Positions 37,885-45,784 are shown, counted from the first letter of the stretch. The stretch: 64,000 bases of DNA from Siphonodentalium dalli (GCA_032622095.1 CP136069.1:68595319-68659318); one strand, 5' to 3'. The notes: generated from the letters alone by a model not told the origin. Made by a program: numbers and translations.

Positions 37885-40800
37885 TTGTTGTTGTTGCGCC
37901 GCCGCCGCCGCCGGCGGCGGTTGTTGTTGTTGTTGCAAAATACAACTAAATATCGAAGATTTCAAAATGTTCAATAAAATACTATACAAACCAATTAAAT
38001 TGACAACGTAGTTGAAGACGTCAACTGTAACAGAAAATGTCTTCACTAAATTATGAGGTATAGTCTACATAAATCACAAGTTTGTTCAATAAAATGAAGC
38101 AATATCGACATAACGTTCAGATTAATATAGGCTACATTCCTCAGAGTGTGCAATAAACATAGAACAACACAGTGTTGTGTGAACATTTTAACGTTATTGC
38201 AATCGTTTGTCGTACCGCCATGTAAGACTCTATTCTAGTTTTGACATCGTGTCACAACAAACTCGTGCAATAACATTGGTCAGGCCACATATGTGTCTCG
38301 TTCTATATATTTTACACACCTAGCTATACTGGGTATGAACGTTCCAGACCATGCTATTGGGGTGTCCTCATTCGAGTACTTGACCAGGTTATGCTATGGT
38401 GGGTGGTTCCTGCTGACTAATATGATTGCACCGGTATTTCTTCTCCAGATATATGGAAGGCGAATTCGCGTGGTACGAACATCAACAATGTGATTACTGA
38501 AAAAGAAGGTTTAACAATCTGAGTGTTCAATAGGCTGACGGAAACTCAAAACGTATTATTAAAGGCCCACTAAATTTTCGAATCAACCCCCAGATCACAT
38601 TATATAAAATGTATGCCATATTATATACACTTGAAAAATGAAGCTCCAAAACACTGTATTGTCAACTTATCCGGTGTGATAAACCGTGAACATGTTGTTT
38701 TTGTTAAGGTATCGACGTGTTTTCTATGCTTGTTTCATCTGAAATGCACAGCAAAGCCTATTATTTTCAATGGAAGGGGAATAACTCTGTATTTTATTTT
38801 GAATTATGTTGCATTCTGGGAGAGAAACGGGGGAAATGTGTCTATGATTTCAAATATTTTCTATTACTCAACGGGCACCTTCTGAGACGTTCCAATTTTA
38901 TTGTCATGGATTGTTAGTAAAACCGTATAGCAAGGCACTATCAAATGGGGCCTTTAAATTCAGTATTTGGCAATAAAACATCCTATTAACCCTTCCATTA
39001 CCGGAGCTGCGCTGATGCAACTTTAAAGACCATCTGCCAGTGCATTCTCTTATATATGCGAGTCTCACATAGGAAGACTCGCAAATATAAGAGAATGCAC
39101 GGGCTTACAATATCAAGCTATAAATTGAAAGGCCAATGCGTTATCTTATATATGCGAGGCGCCCTATGGGTGCACACGACTCGCATATATAAGACAATGC
39201 ATGGGCACAGGGTTTTTCCAACATGTCAGGAAGCTCCAGTCATGACATGATTAATGGGCCCAGATGGTGGTTTCATGTCTTCACATCGGACATGGTATCT
39301 TTAAATTCGAGATGCGAATCGTACAAGCCATATATGCCCTCCACACACACGTAGTACGTAGTTTCAGACGCCAAGACGAGAAGAGTACTGTGCACAAAAT
39401 CCGGCCATTTATGGGACTTTCTCATTTTATACTCTACATAATATATGCAACAAATGAATGAATTTGAGCCACGGGTTAGTTCAAAATGCAACAACATGGT
39501 CAGTATAATGAAAATGATTTATGACTCGGGTCATTTTCATTATAATTATCATGTTGTTCGCATGTTTTTTTACACTAATCTATGCAGGTTCACGTTCCAT
39601 CATTTGCTGCATATATTATGTACAGAATACAAGGAGATGGTCCCATAAATGGCCGGATTTAATGTATAGCCCCCTTTAAACATTCATTTTATTTTGTTCA
39701 TTTGCAGAAAATGGGGCAGTTGATGAAACAGAATATGTGACATACTGGGCCCGGGTAAGTGAATACATCACTCGTCTAACCATTATTATTTGAAGCTTGT
39801 CTATCTCTTCCCATCAAGTATTATATATATTGCAGGGTATTCAATAATATATATGAACCGATGACATATGTCAAGACACCTCTCTCTCTCAATTAATATC
39901 AATTTTCTTTAGAATTTTGTATCATATTCGCGGGGCAGTTTTAGGAGATATTTTTAGAACAGACAATTCCGCGAAAACGTTTGGAGCGTACCAAGAGGGA
40001 TAACTATCTTGTTAGCAACCTCAACCAAGGCAAATTGAAAATAATCTATATATTTCGTGGCAAATTACGATAGAAATAAACCACTTCATTGTGTCTTTAT
40101 AGACGAATAATATATCCAATATTTAGTTGTGTCTGTATAACAATTGTTGGTCTAGAAAATGGGATTTATAGAATAGGTTGCTGTAATTTTGACCCGGAAG
40201 CGTTATACCATCTTCCAGATATTTCAGACCAATTTTGATAACTGCGGCTAGAAAATAAAACGTCACTGTTTTTTGCCCTAGTTTTAAAATACAATAAACA
40301 TTAATTAAAATCTGGCTAACGATGTGTTAAGCACCATTGTAAGGCCTCCGAGAAGTAAATAGTTAATGGATGAAGTCAGTTTCAACCAATCAATCAATCA
40401 AGTTTATTCTCCAAACTAACAAAACAATAGGAGTATTGAGATACAACATTTAACATAAATACAATTTATAAATAACAATGATACTACAGTGTACATGTTT
40501 ACAAATGGGGAGAAGAGAAGGCGGGATACATGTATATCATTTCAGTATTGTATGTTGCAAAACAAAATATTTCATTGAACTTCAATGAGTTTTCAATAAC
40601 TATCTGATTCGTCTCAGTATCTACGGTAGTTGAATCTGCACGGAGCAGTCACTTCATATACTTCCGTTGTTCCGGGTTAGGTGTTCGAGTACAAACATCA
40701 ATTCGTCCATATTTCTATGTTTCGTTGTCCATGCATTACGAATAAATATCGCTGTTTACCAATTTCCGATGGCATAGTTACAAATCACAGCTTTGTTTCG

Positions 40801-43800
40801 TTAAATGAGGTAACTGTTTTCGCAAGTTAAGCGCATAACAAATGAGCGGTGACTTTATTGAAGTTGAACACGTGGTGTTGCAAAATGTAATAAAAATGCT
40901 CATTTCGGCCAATTTGGCCGGTTACTTCATGTGACTTTTTCATCTGACGTGTGTGTCGGAATAATGATATGGAGGATTTATGTAAATGTTAGCCCAAACT
41001 ACATTTCCAAGTAACGATGGTTTTGTTGTTTATTTTGAGGAATAATACCGCGTCAGATGAATTCAGCCCAAATATGTTAACAGTTGTCGTGTAAAACATT
41101 CGGCAGTAAGTTAGCGTTATTTAGTATTTGTGGATGTCCTTTAACATGGGGAAAATAGACTACTGCGCTTGAACGAGCATGTGAATTGTCGTTTTTAATG
41201 TATAGCAACTTTATAATCAATAACAGAGGCATTCTCTGTCAAATAAGGTCGCTCTATTTACGATACCAATTGGGGAACTTTGTAAATTAAATTACGCGTA
41301 AACTTAACCTGCTGCAAATAGAAAAGGTGTCGGAATCGGCTAACTCGCCCCATGGGCTAACTCGCCCAATCGGCGCGTGCCAACTCGGAATAAAAGGCCA
41401 ACTCGGAATAAAAGATGCATACGGGGTGTTATATGGCGTTTGGTCCGTTGTTTCTCAATGAATATTATTGAAATTTGGTGTATATGTCCGGGCTGGGACA
41501 TGGAATACAACAACGTTTGAATTGTTTTTAAATTTACAAATTTGTTGATTTTATTCATTTTGTTTTCGTTCTGAAACACACTATAAAGTGTATATAATAT
41601 AATAACGAACACGAGACATACATAATTTATGAACTGTTAACAAAATATATCAAATTCAATACATGACAAAGATGACTCAGTGGAGTTTATAAAGTGAACA
41701 TAAAAACATTGAGGTAAGAATCTTTTTAAGGAATTCAACTTTATTTAATGATAATAAACACATAAATTAAAATAACAAACATGAGACATACATGATTTAT
41801 AAACTGTTAACAACAGATATCAAACTCAATACATGACAAAGATGACTCAGTGAAGTTTATAAAGTGAACATAAAAATATTAAGGTAAAAATCTTTTTAAG
41901 CATTACTAAACCGTTTAGCACAGTCCACTTCACTCATCCGATCATCACTAAACTTCATATTTATCTTGATATTGATCTATCAGATGAGAGCTATCAAATA
42001 TTTTTTTAATTTTATAGGAAAAAATGGTCGCCAGCGGCCATATTGCATTTACGTTATATGTTTTCGCGTCATGTCGATATCTAGTATTACTTAGAAATTT
42101 TACCTTTCCAGATTCATAATTGCTCCATTGACTGTAACAGATGGAATTATTCCCCTCTTCGGATAGAGTGTCACTGAAACTTTATTTTGTCAGACTGTCT
42201 GTATAGTCACTGATTATATATGGCAATAATCTGTAATAAGATGTAGCACTATTTTATTTTATATTTACATGCAGTGCTGTTTTTATACAACAATTCTAAT
42301 CCCCCCTAGATCATCATGTGATCGACCATACATCGCGCGAGGACCTGGTTGAATTAAGGGGGGTTTTTATGGATAACTTCTGTCCTCAAGCTAGATTATA
42401 CTTATGACATTTAATGGCATGTTTCTAACATGGAGGGTTAGATATGCGTGAGACACCACCACTCTTCAATTCACACCAAGTTATCAGCTGTCATATTCGG
42501 ATATTAGAACCCATAGCCATGATATATGGTTTATTTTGTGTATACTAGTAATATTGTTATTTTCAGTACCTTTATATACCAGTACTGTGTATAACAATGC
42601 ATATACATTAATCCATGTATACATGTATATTGATTCAACGGATTCAGTGGTTTTGTCCATCAGTCTATCAAATTTGCGGGGAAAACATGGCCACAAGCAG
42701 TACACCCTGTTAAATTTCGAATTTGAATCAATTGGCGCACCCTGCAGCCAGCTTTTATTGGAGAACTTTTTCTCATGTGGATAGTTTGGGTCACCGCTAG
42801 ATGTGAGCCATGTTTTGTTCTCAAGCTGTCCTTGTGAAGACATCACTGCCAGCGGTGATCTTGAATTTTACTATTTTTATGGCTAAATAATTTGGTTGAT
42901 CATACAGACGACACCCCTTGTCCGATCGTCACCAGATTCCACAATGATCTTCTGGATAACCAGGGGGAGAGTAATCTAATTTTCCCGAATTTCGTTAAAA
43001 AAACATTACCACAGGCAGCAATTTGGTATCTTACTGTTTGATCCTCTTTTGCGTGACTGAATTGTTTAGCAACTGTACAGTCATATCCCTCATATGATAG
43101 TCACCACACTTTATATTGATCTTCGGGCTGACAACTAGATGGGAGCTATCGAATGCTTTGAATTTTTTTGGAAAACATTGTCGCCAGCAGTCATCTTCTA
43201 TTTTGGTTTTTATATACATGTATATCTCTTCATTCGGATAGCCAGTATTACGTAGGTACTTCAACTTTCCGCATTCCTGTCATCATTTGAAATATAAAAA
43301 TTTACCTGATACCATGCACCCTTCAATTTGTTTCGTCGTATCTATTTTAATGACCCGTATGGTAATATTGATACAGATATATTTGTCAAACATTTCTTTG
43401 TACAATATACAGGTATTTAGTTTGTAACTAAATCTAGAAATATATAATAGTAGCTGGTGGACCCTACTTCGTCCGGGATGTTCCCTTCTGATTTTCGGAG
43501 AATTGCGCGATTTAACCTTGAATTGACCATTTTAAAGGTGAACGTCATGTCGGGTCACGATTTGACCCGCCCAAAACACTCCCCGGACAAAAGTCACGAC
43601 AAAAGTACCCGTCGAAATCCGCCCGGCTTTACCCGATTTGACCTTGAATTGACAATTTTGAATGTCAAGATCAGGTCAGGGTCATAATTTGACCCACCCG
43701 AAACACTCCTGGGACAAAAGTAACAGTAGGTATTATATTTCGTTGAAATACTTCGTTTTACCAGATTTGACCTTGAATTGATCTTTTTGAATGTCAAAGT

Positions 43801-45781
43801 CAGGTCGGGATCAAGATTTGACCCGTCCAAATAGTCCAGAAACATACCTACATCAGCACGTTCGAGAACATGGTCCCACGTGAAATTGGACCCGTCAATA
43901 TTGCTCCCGGGATCGAAGTAGTCCTACACACAAATTTTTAGTCGGATCGGTCAAGGTCCAGAAACATGCCTATGAGCGAGGTCAAGTTGACACGTTAAAT
44001 ACCAAATCCGAGTCGGATCAGTCGAGCAGTGTTAGAGTCTATAACACATACACACATGCATTCATGCATACACACATACATACAGACAGGTGTTCCAAAA
44101 TGTATAATCGATAGCTACAACAATTCTATGGTAGATAGTTCACGGCCGACCTGATGCATGCATCTTAGTTTTCTTGTGTTTCATTGTGCGGGGAAAGCGG
44201 TGAGCTAGGGCTTCACGGTATCCACCTTCAAAATACCGACTACGATATTAAATGAAATACCGCGGTATGATTAAATACCGTCGATAATAATGTCCGAACA
44301 TTTTTGCTGGTCAAGGTCCTTTGGAACATGCAGTAGGCAATTCAATATTCGGGTGTGATTGCAGTGTCACGCGGACATGAACATTGGACAACGTGTGATC
44401 TTGACAATGCGTGGCGCCCTAATGACGCATGGCATGTGAATCATCTTTCGGTTTTCCGTCGGTCGTTGATTTTAAGCCGAAATTAAACCAAACTGGTTAT
44501 GACGTGTTTGGTGGTTTTAACTTGTCCATCTCGATAATCAAATGTATATGTCTCTTCCTTCGTTTTCTAAAGAAGACTCATCGGATGAGCGATAATACCT
44601 GGATGTTCCGTAGTAACTATATGGCGGCCATTTGTCTTCAAACTGCACTATAGTAATGCACATATTGTGTAATTTCAATATATACTGGAGGTTGTCACAT
44701 CACCTTTATAAATCCTACAATTATATCACAGCACTGCTAAAAGTTGGTTGGGAATAGATGTAAAAGATATTATTGTTTCTACAAGGCATGCACGATATTA
44801 ATTTTATACTTTTGGTGCCCACTAATTTGATGTTTTCTTAAATTTCAATTAGTTATAGTAAAATTATCTAAACACAAAACCTGTGTATACTCGGGTCTAT
44901 TGTGTATATGGGATATCCATCTTCTCGAACTGAGTCTTCAACAAATGTTGTATAAAAGGGTGCAAACATCAGCAAATATTAACACGTTCGATTAAATTAT
45001 AAGTAGTTTCATATATACTGAGGGACGCGTAGCATAGTAACAAGGTGCATGTATTAAATTTTCCTAAACATGTACGAATATTCTTTAACCCTTTACCAAA
45101 CAGAAGGGCCCTGTGCCAATGCATTCTCTTATATATGGGAGTCGTCCATAGGTCGCCTCGCATATATAAGAGAATGCATTGGCTTAACACATTAAAATTA
45201 TAAAATTGTTAAAGAATGTAAGAAAAAATGGTAAAAAGTGTTTAAAAAAGATTTTTTTTAGGCCAATGCATTCTCTTATATATGCGAGGCGACCTATGGT
45301 CGACTCGCATATATAAGAGAATGCATTGGCACAGGGCATAACTGTAACTATCACAATGTGGTCAAGGAGCCGGTTCCAATGATATCCATATTTGTATGGT
45401 TCTATTGAGACAGACCGAAGATAGTTTAGGCTGTTGAAGCTTTATTTGGCCGGTTTTGGCCAGTTTGTTGGGTAGAGGGTTAAAATAATAGATATTTTGT
45501 AGCGTTTTCTGCTAACTGTGTACCGGTATAGCAATAATTAGCACAAAAAAAAAATCGCCTTAATTATTGTAAATGCAAAAACAAGCTTCATAAGCCCTCT
45601 ATTAAATACTTGTGTATGTTGTTGGCTGTTTTATCTGTGTTTATATCAATGCTTGCTGTTGCTTGGTGTATATATATAGTATGACAGGCAATTATCGGTT
45701 ATTATTTTTTTGGTTCTATTGCAGACGTACTATCAACTAGAGCACCTACACAACCACAACTGGGCGCCGACGTCTTCGTAA
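22342..45781 (+). CDS. Gene A: secreted four-EF-hand calcium-binding protein (5 coding exons, 147 aa)
   Basis: Joined exons 22342-22394, 26611-26732, 32623-32787, 39708-39754 and 45725-45781 give 444 nt, an open frame of 147 residues ending in TAA. All four introns are GT-AG and phase-compatible. Residues 1-18 (MKNTFIVLVVLFGCGVYG) look like a cleavable signal peptide. EF loops lie at residues 36-47, 56-67, 91-102 and 111-122, arranged as two pairs with about 20-residue spacing. Loops 1, 2 and 4 have acidic residues at positions 1 and 3, D or N at 5, G at 6 and E at 12. Loop 3 is degenerate, with D at positions 6 and 12. The short tail after EF4 is His-rich (residues 136-140). The expected role is extracellular or secretory-pathway calcium binding. 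In a mollusc this could relate to shell or mantle secretion, but that is inference. A related gene lies convergently at 59355-64000. Confidence 0.88.
23052..23148. repeat. Minisatellite, about 16-bp unit ccttcggaatagcgaa
   Basis: Six to seven imperfect copies lie in gene A intron 1. Confidence 0.8.
23331..23523. repeat. Direct repeat, two copies about 115 bp apart
   Basis: Copies at 23331-23410 and 23446-23523 share gcgtgcatcaaatctgaatg and catcggcgcagaac and differ by a few substitutions and one indel. The block is GC-richer than its surroundings. Confidence 0.75.
23703..23847. repeat. Near-perfect hairpin, about 71-bp arms, 2-nt loop
   Basis: Arms 23703-23773 and 23776-23847 meet at gccggc-aa-gccggc. 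Only a few mismatches are present. It lies in gene A intron 1. Confidence 0.85.
23930..24540. repeat. Dispersed repeat shared with about 58585-58790
   Basis: Strings such as aaatacaagtacagaaggag and atgttcagataataacttc recur, diverged, at 58580-58790 in a rearranged order and orientation. The element type is unknown. Confidence 0.4.
24716..25939. mobile_element. Non-autonomous PIF/Harbinger-like DNA transposon (1,224 bp)
   Basis: The terminal inverted repeat GGGCGCGTACACATG is perfect at both ends and flanked by TTA on each side (24713-24715 and 25940-25942). Subterminal aagaaaatatc repeats recur inside both ends. A 3-bp TTA duplication and GGGC-type ends are typical of PIF/Harbinger. There is no transposase. 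An internal 85-codon frame at 25513-25770 is unidentified and may be captured sequence. The element lies in gene A intron 1. Confidence 0.75.
26611..26732 (+). CDS. Gene A exon with EF-hand 1 and start of EF-hand 2
   Basis: The acceptor is ttttctag, the donor gtgaga, and the length is 122 nt. It encodes EF loop 1 (DFDGDGIFSRVE), its exiting helix, and the first residues of loop 2. The next intron falls in phase 1 inside the fourth loop residue (Gly). A TTAA-flanked MITE sits 46 bases beyond the donor. Confidence 0.88.
26779..27177. mobile_element. TTAA-flanked MITE, family 2, copy 1 (two internal hairpins)
   Basis: Ends are TTAACCCTTTACCCAACA and its exact reverse complement. Inside are two successive hairpins built from ccaatgcattctcttatata and its complement, separated by an A/T-rich spacer. 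It is nearly identical to 45085-45483. TTAA targets are typical of piggyBac-type transposition. It sits 46 bp after a gene A splice donor. Confidence 0.85.
28046..28155. repeat. Imperfect tandem repeat of ttctacttattggcc
   Basis: About six degenerate copies, interrupted by a T-run. Confidence 0.6.
28550..29240. repeat. About 190-bp tandem duplication followed by gaatttcgaa-rich repeats
   Basis: 28550-28740 and 28741-28920 share tttatggctggatcgagctg and agaatccagcaaactaacgc. After them, self-complementary words such as gaatttcgaaattcgaa recur to 29240. Confidence 0.75.
29905..29940. repeat. GATAA microsatellite
   Basis: A short run of aagataagataagataagat lies upstream of the truncated LINE. 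Confidence 0.7.
30121..31713 (+). CDS. 5'-truncated non-LTR retrotransposon ORF2: reverse transcriptase and C-terminal zinc knuckle
   Basis: The frame is open from 30121 (just after a TAG) to TGA at 31711, about 530 codons. An internal ATG at 30253 begins a 486-residue product. Reverse-transcriptase blocks are in order: the D-F-R-K-A-F-D segment at 30211-30240, RQG at residues 46-48 of the ATG frame, and the catalytic FADD at residues 86-89. Further on are a thumb region and an ELGRFP motif typical of LINE ORF2 proteins. The C-terminus has a C-x2-C...H...C knuckle (ICKKCEANEIETEEHF). The endonuclease and ORF1 are missing, so this is a 5' truncation, the usual outcome of target-primed insertion. 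The frame lacks stops, which suggests a recent insertion. The clade (CR1/L2/Jockey-like) is not resolved. It lies in gene A intron 2, sense orientation. Confidence 0.88.
   Translation, partial: KNRSTIDSAFILKSLTTKYLKEAKPLYAVFVDFRKAFDTVHRETMFTKLKHVGINGNIMKTIESMYASSAYSVRTSQGYGPQMISNIGVRQGYIISPTIFKIFIDDISAEFDDSCKPVKVGEKSLSHMLFADDLVMLSETAEGMQRCLNKLENYSIRNKVEVNLQKTKCLIFRKRATKKLTAFKLSNTQLETVKEYTYLGIKFCANGKFCKAQIDVNNKGLKAMYSLMSSLRKHEIFSVSIWCKLFDKLIKPIVLYGCEIWASHININKLESIPCEITHVKFCKSVLGLNRMASNHATRAELGRFPIAHDAIMNAVRYMLKLSERKPNMLLQNSAQICEEYIIPPFLAEALHMPKISDLENNLSLEYLNKVREELKCVHILTFKNGIFDDNKKNGMNKLRTYRCFKEQYEIEPYLLQITNFYTRSCFSKLRVSNHKLQVEVGRHAQPKIPYEKRICKKCEANEIETEEHFIMRCEKHNHLRKRFFTEIGVHQPIFVNFDEIEKFIFLMKAEHPSICNLICNMVRQFSANK
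31714..31860 (+). mobile_element. 3' UTR and tail of the LINE
   Basis: The untranslated sequence after the stop contains ccccgcgtgggtg and AATAAA at about 31829. It then degenerates into repeated atgtta words, like the short tandem 3' tails of several LINE clades. Confidence 0.55.
32322..32565. repeat. (ATC)n / (GAT)n microsatellite
   Basis: An imperfect trinucleotide tract of about 240 bp lies just before gene A's third coding exon. The poly-Met and poly-Asp frames across it are artefacts. Confidence 0.85.
32623..32787 (+). CDS. Gene A exon with EF-hand 2 (rest), EF-hand 3 and start of EF-hand 4
   Basis: The acceptor is ccgttccag, the donor gtaaga, and the length is 165 nt. It completes loop 2 (DTNGDGRITRGE across the junction) and encodes the linker between lobes and EF loop 3 (DVDEDDHLDKHD). 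It ends in phase 1 three residues into loop 4. A longer open frame runs past the donor into a hairpin repeat. The splice is preferred because it restores a canonical loop 4. Confidence 0.88.
32809..33425. repeat. Tandem pair of about 317-bp hairpin repeats abutting a splice donor
   Basis: Two copies start with ggatatccacac at 32811 and 33128. Each contains an inverted repeat with about 80-bp arms meeting at gtggctttagccac (32882-32895 and about 33198-33212), then caccagtgggatatcactta-type sequence. The first copy begins about 20 bases beyond the gene A exon 3 donor. Confidence 0.85.
33521..33803. repeat. Minisatellite of ttccaaaatttc / ttcaaaaac words
   Basis: About 280 bp of 9- and 15-bp imperfect units. 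All frames on one strand pair with open frames on the other (KFWKF and NFQNF repeats), which is a low-complexity artefact rather than a gene. Confidence 0.85.
34118..34388. repeat. Duplicated segment, copy 1 (with about 100-bp internal tandem)
   Basis: Matches 35925-36190 in the same orientation, for example atagtgttatacagtcttc and ctacacgaatgaa. Inside each copy the segment agacata...caccattaa is itself repeated about twice. Confidence 0.75.
34431..34660. repeat. Minisatellite gagcaaatgagcaaaaaaat
   Basis: About 10-12 copies of a roughly 20-bp unit. There are no unique spacers, so it is not a CRISPR. Confidence 0.85.
35032..35200 (-). pseudogene. Fragment copy of the Polinton-like zinc-finger ORF, C-terminal module
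   Basis: 35032-35158 (minus) matches the conserved C-terminal segment of the ORF at 36494-37069 (KTSPIHNMIMKKMVKLT). It stops abruptly in a (CAA)n-(CCG)n tract. It shares private substitutions with the copy at 37770-37900, so those two derive from each other or a common source. Confidence 0.7.
35230..35731. mobile_element. TTAA-flanked MITE, family 1, intact ends
   Basis: TTAA at both ends (35230-35233 and 35728-35731) encloses perfect inverted tips AGGCACGTGCGGCC / GGCCGCACGTGCCT. The element is about 500 bp with no ORF. A second, diverged copy is at 16808-17320. The TTAA target suggests piggyBac-type mobilisation. Confidence 0.85.
35925..36190. repeat. Duplicated segment, copy 2
   Basis: Direct counterpart of 34118-34388. 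Together the copies bracket the ORF fragment and the MITE at 35.0-35.7 kb. Confidence 0.75.
36483..36488 (-). terminator. AATAAA directly after the zinc-finger ORF
   Basis: The minus-strand polyadenylation signal lies 6 bp from the stop codon, a compact arrangement typical of virus-like elements. Confidence 0.5.
36494..37069 (-). CDS. C2H2 zinc-finger protein of a Polinton/adintovirus-like element (191 aa)
   Basis: An intact minus-strand ORF. Residues 4-25 form a C-x2-C-x12-H-x4-H finger. Residues of about 38-66 are highly acidic (Asp, Glu, Ser). The C-terminal third (about 131-185) carries a compact conserved-looking helical module around SPIHNMIMKTMVKLTKHGY. The finger, acidic linker and PIH-IM helical module together recall hypothetical proteins I associate with invertebrate Polinton/Maverick-type elements. 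That is a recollection of pattern and not a search result. An AATAAA (36488-36483) lies only 6 bases after the stop, and a TATAAGAG box lies about 28 bases before the ATG. It is inside gene A intron 3 in antisense orientation. No capsid, polymerase or integrase gene is present, so the element is a remnant. Confidence 0.6.
   Translation of the reverse strand: MHGCHLCGIILSTNYNLQRHKQIKHGVMSETKTTLFGEDTDDLESDEAVLDSDEDERGTISDSEDDNVVGSRTVFGLKKAARCVNEMDTFKSMMKRVTNDAKGEESMSGDESMSGKEATIDTEFALFLKSYRRLIDYQYRLKTSPIHNMIMKTMVKLTKHGYNNEWAADEAMRKFKKLLEINLTVEDSDND
37097..37104 (-). promoter_or_regulatory. TATAAGAG box upstream of the zinc-finger ORF
   Basis: TATAAGAG on the minus strand, about 28 bases before the ATG. 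The same octamer precedes the neighbouring ORF. Confidence 0.4.
37258..37581 (-). CDS. Small basic-tailed protein of the same Polinton-like remnant (107 aa)
   Basis: An intact minus-strand ORF ending 189 bp upstream of the zinc-finger ORF start. The N-terminus (DIETWRKQFRDMINGKLRP) is followed by an acidic stretch, a VVTPIAQAIEMPKAE segment and a lysine-rich tail (GGLSNNKKKMKRK) that could be nuclear or nucleic-acid binding. I associate this layout with small conserved proteins of Polinton-type elements, but I cannot confirm it. The 80-codon frame between the two ORFs (37250-37008) overlaps the zinc-finger start and is not called. Confidence 0.5.
   Translation of the reverse strand: MSMTYIPADIETWRKQFRDMINGKLRPDNEGRYFIDRTKNSDSEEDVLKPHINVVTPIAQAIEMPKAEVAANKLTNTRKASKQTNKRVLAGGLSNNKKKMKRKVSYD
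37646..37653 (-). promoter_or_regulatory. TATAAGAG box upstream of the 107-aa ORF
   Basis: Identical octamer to 37097-37104, about 65 bases before the ATG. A gcgata word lies next to it, as near the other box. Confidence 0.4.
37770..37940 (-). pseudogene. Second fragment of the zinc-finger ORF module, ending in a trinucleotide hairpin
   Basis: 37770-37852 repeats the C-terminal ORF module (minus strand). It then runs into (CAA)n, (TTG)n, (CCG)n, (CGG)n and (TTG)n tracts (37853-37936), which are mutually complementary. The surrounding frames coding for poly-Leu, poly-Gln or poly-Cys are artefacts. Confidence 0.7.
37945..38980. other. Unassigned intronic DNA (gene A intron 3)
   Basis: AT-rich. 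ORFs of 66-90 codons on the + strand show no motif or splice support. Nothing is called. Confidence 0.4.
38986..39215. mobile_element. TTAA MITE family 2, diverged and truncated copy
   Basis: Starts TTAACCCTTCCATTACC and keeps both internal hairpins (cattctcttatatatgcgag and complement), but it lacks the right terminal repeat. Divergence from the copies at 26.8 and 45.1 kb shows it is older. Confidence 0.75.
39397..39660. mobile_element. Foldback MITE, family 3, copy 1
   Basis: The inverted ends AAATCCGGCCATTTATGGGA and the complement at 39641-39660 are near perfect. An inner hairpin is built of aatgaaaatgattta / complement (about 39508-39550). It ends 47 bases before gene A's 47-nt exon. 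A diverged copy lies at 50332-50615. Confidence 0.75.
39708..39754 (+). CDS. Gene A 47-nt exon completing EF-hand 4
   Basis: The acceptor is tttgcag and the donor gtaagt. The 47-nt exon joins in phase 1 to give loop 4 (DGDKNGAVDETE) followed by an aromatic-rich exit helix (YVTYWAR), and it leaves in phase 0. The paralog on the other strand has an exon of the same length and phases at 60834-60880. Confidence 0.88.
40385..40530 (-). mobile_element. 3' end of a LINE, minus strand, with (TTGA)n tail
   Basis: On the minus strand AATAAACT is followed by TTGATTGATTGATTGG. Tetranucleotide tails next to AATAAA are usual for CR1/L2-type LINE 3' ends. No coding part is recognised. Confidence 0.5.
40535..41570. 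other. Unassigned intronic DNA (gene A intron 4)
   Basis: No supported ORF. A small tandem (ggctaactcgccc and aactcggaataaaa, two copies each) lies at 41337-41416. Confidence 0.4.
41600..41910. repeat. About 171-bp tandem duplication
   Basis: Copies at 41600-41735 and 41770-41905 share catgacaaagatgactcagt and gtttataaagtgaacataaa. Confidence 0.8.
41930..43270. repeat. Diverged array of about 160-bp units with a GTCGCCAGC core
   Basis: Cores occur near 42022 (atggtcgccagcggccat), 42686, 42845, 43004 and 43176 (attgtcgccagcagtcat). The last four are spaced 159-172 bp. Units also share a tccgatcgtcaccanactt-type head. The period and the GCNGCCAT core recall the P1 and P3 arms. Confidence 0.55.
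43509..43860. repeat. About 127-bp tandem repeat, three units
   Basis: The anchor gatttgaccttgaattgac recurs at 43509, 43635 and 43764, followed by a caggtcgggtca-type and tttgacccgcccaaaa-type segment. Confidence 0.8.
43865..45080. other. Unassigned intronic DNA (gene A intron 4)
   Basis: Contains a cacatacatacac-type simple repeat near 44045-44090 and palindromic words around aataccgcggtat near 44270. No gene is supported. Confidence 0.4.
45085..45483. mobile_element. TTAA MITE family 2, copy 2
   Basis: Nearly base-for-base identical to 26779-27177, with the same two internal hairpins and TTAA on both sides. It lies about 240 bp before gene A's last exon. Confidence 0.85.
45725..45781 (+). 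CDS. Gene A terminal coding exon (His-rich tail)
   Basis: A pyrimidine-rich stretch with ttgcag precedes the exon. It encodes 18 residues starting TYYQLEHLHNHNW and then a TAA stop. The paralogous exon at 59355-59426 starts TFYLLEHLHAPHL, so the frame and acceptor choice are supported by comparison. No AATAAA was found in the following 900 bases, so the 3' end is unknown. Confidence 0.87.
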   Translation, partial: TYYQLEHLHNHNWAPTSS

Positions 45782-45784
45782 ATC

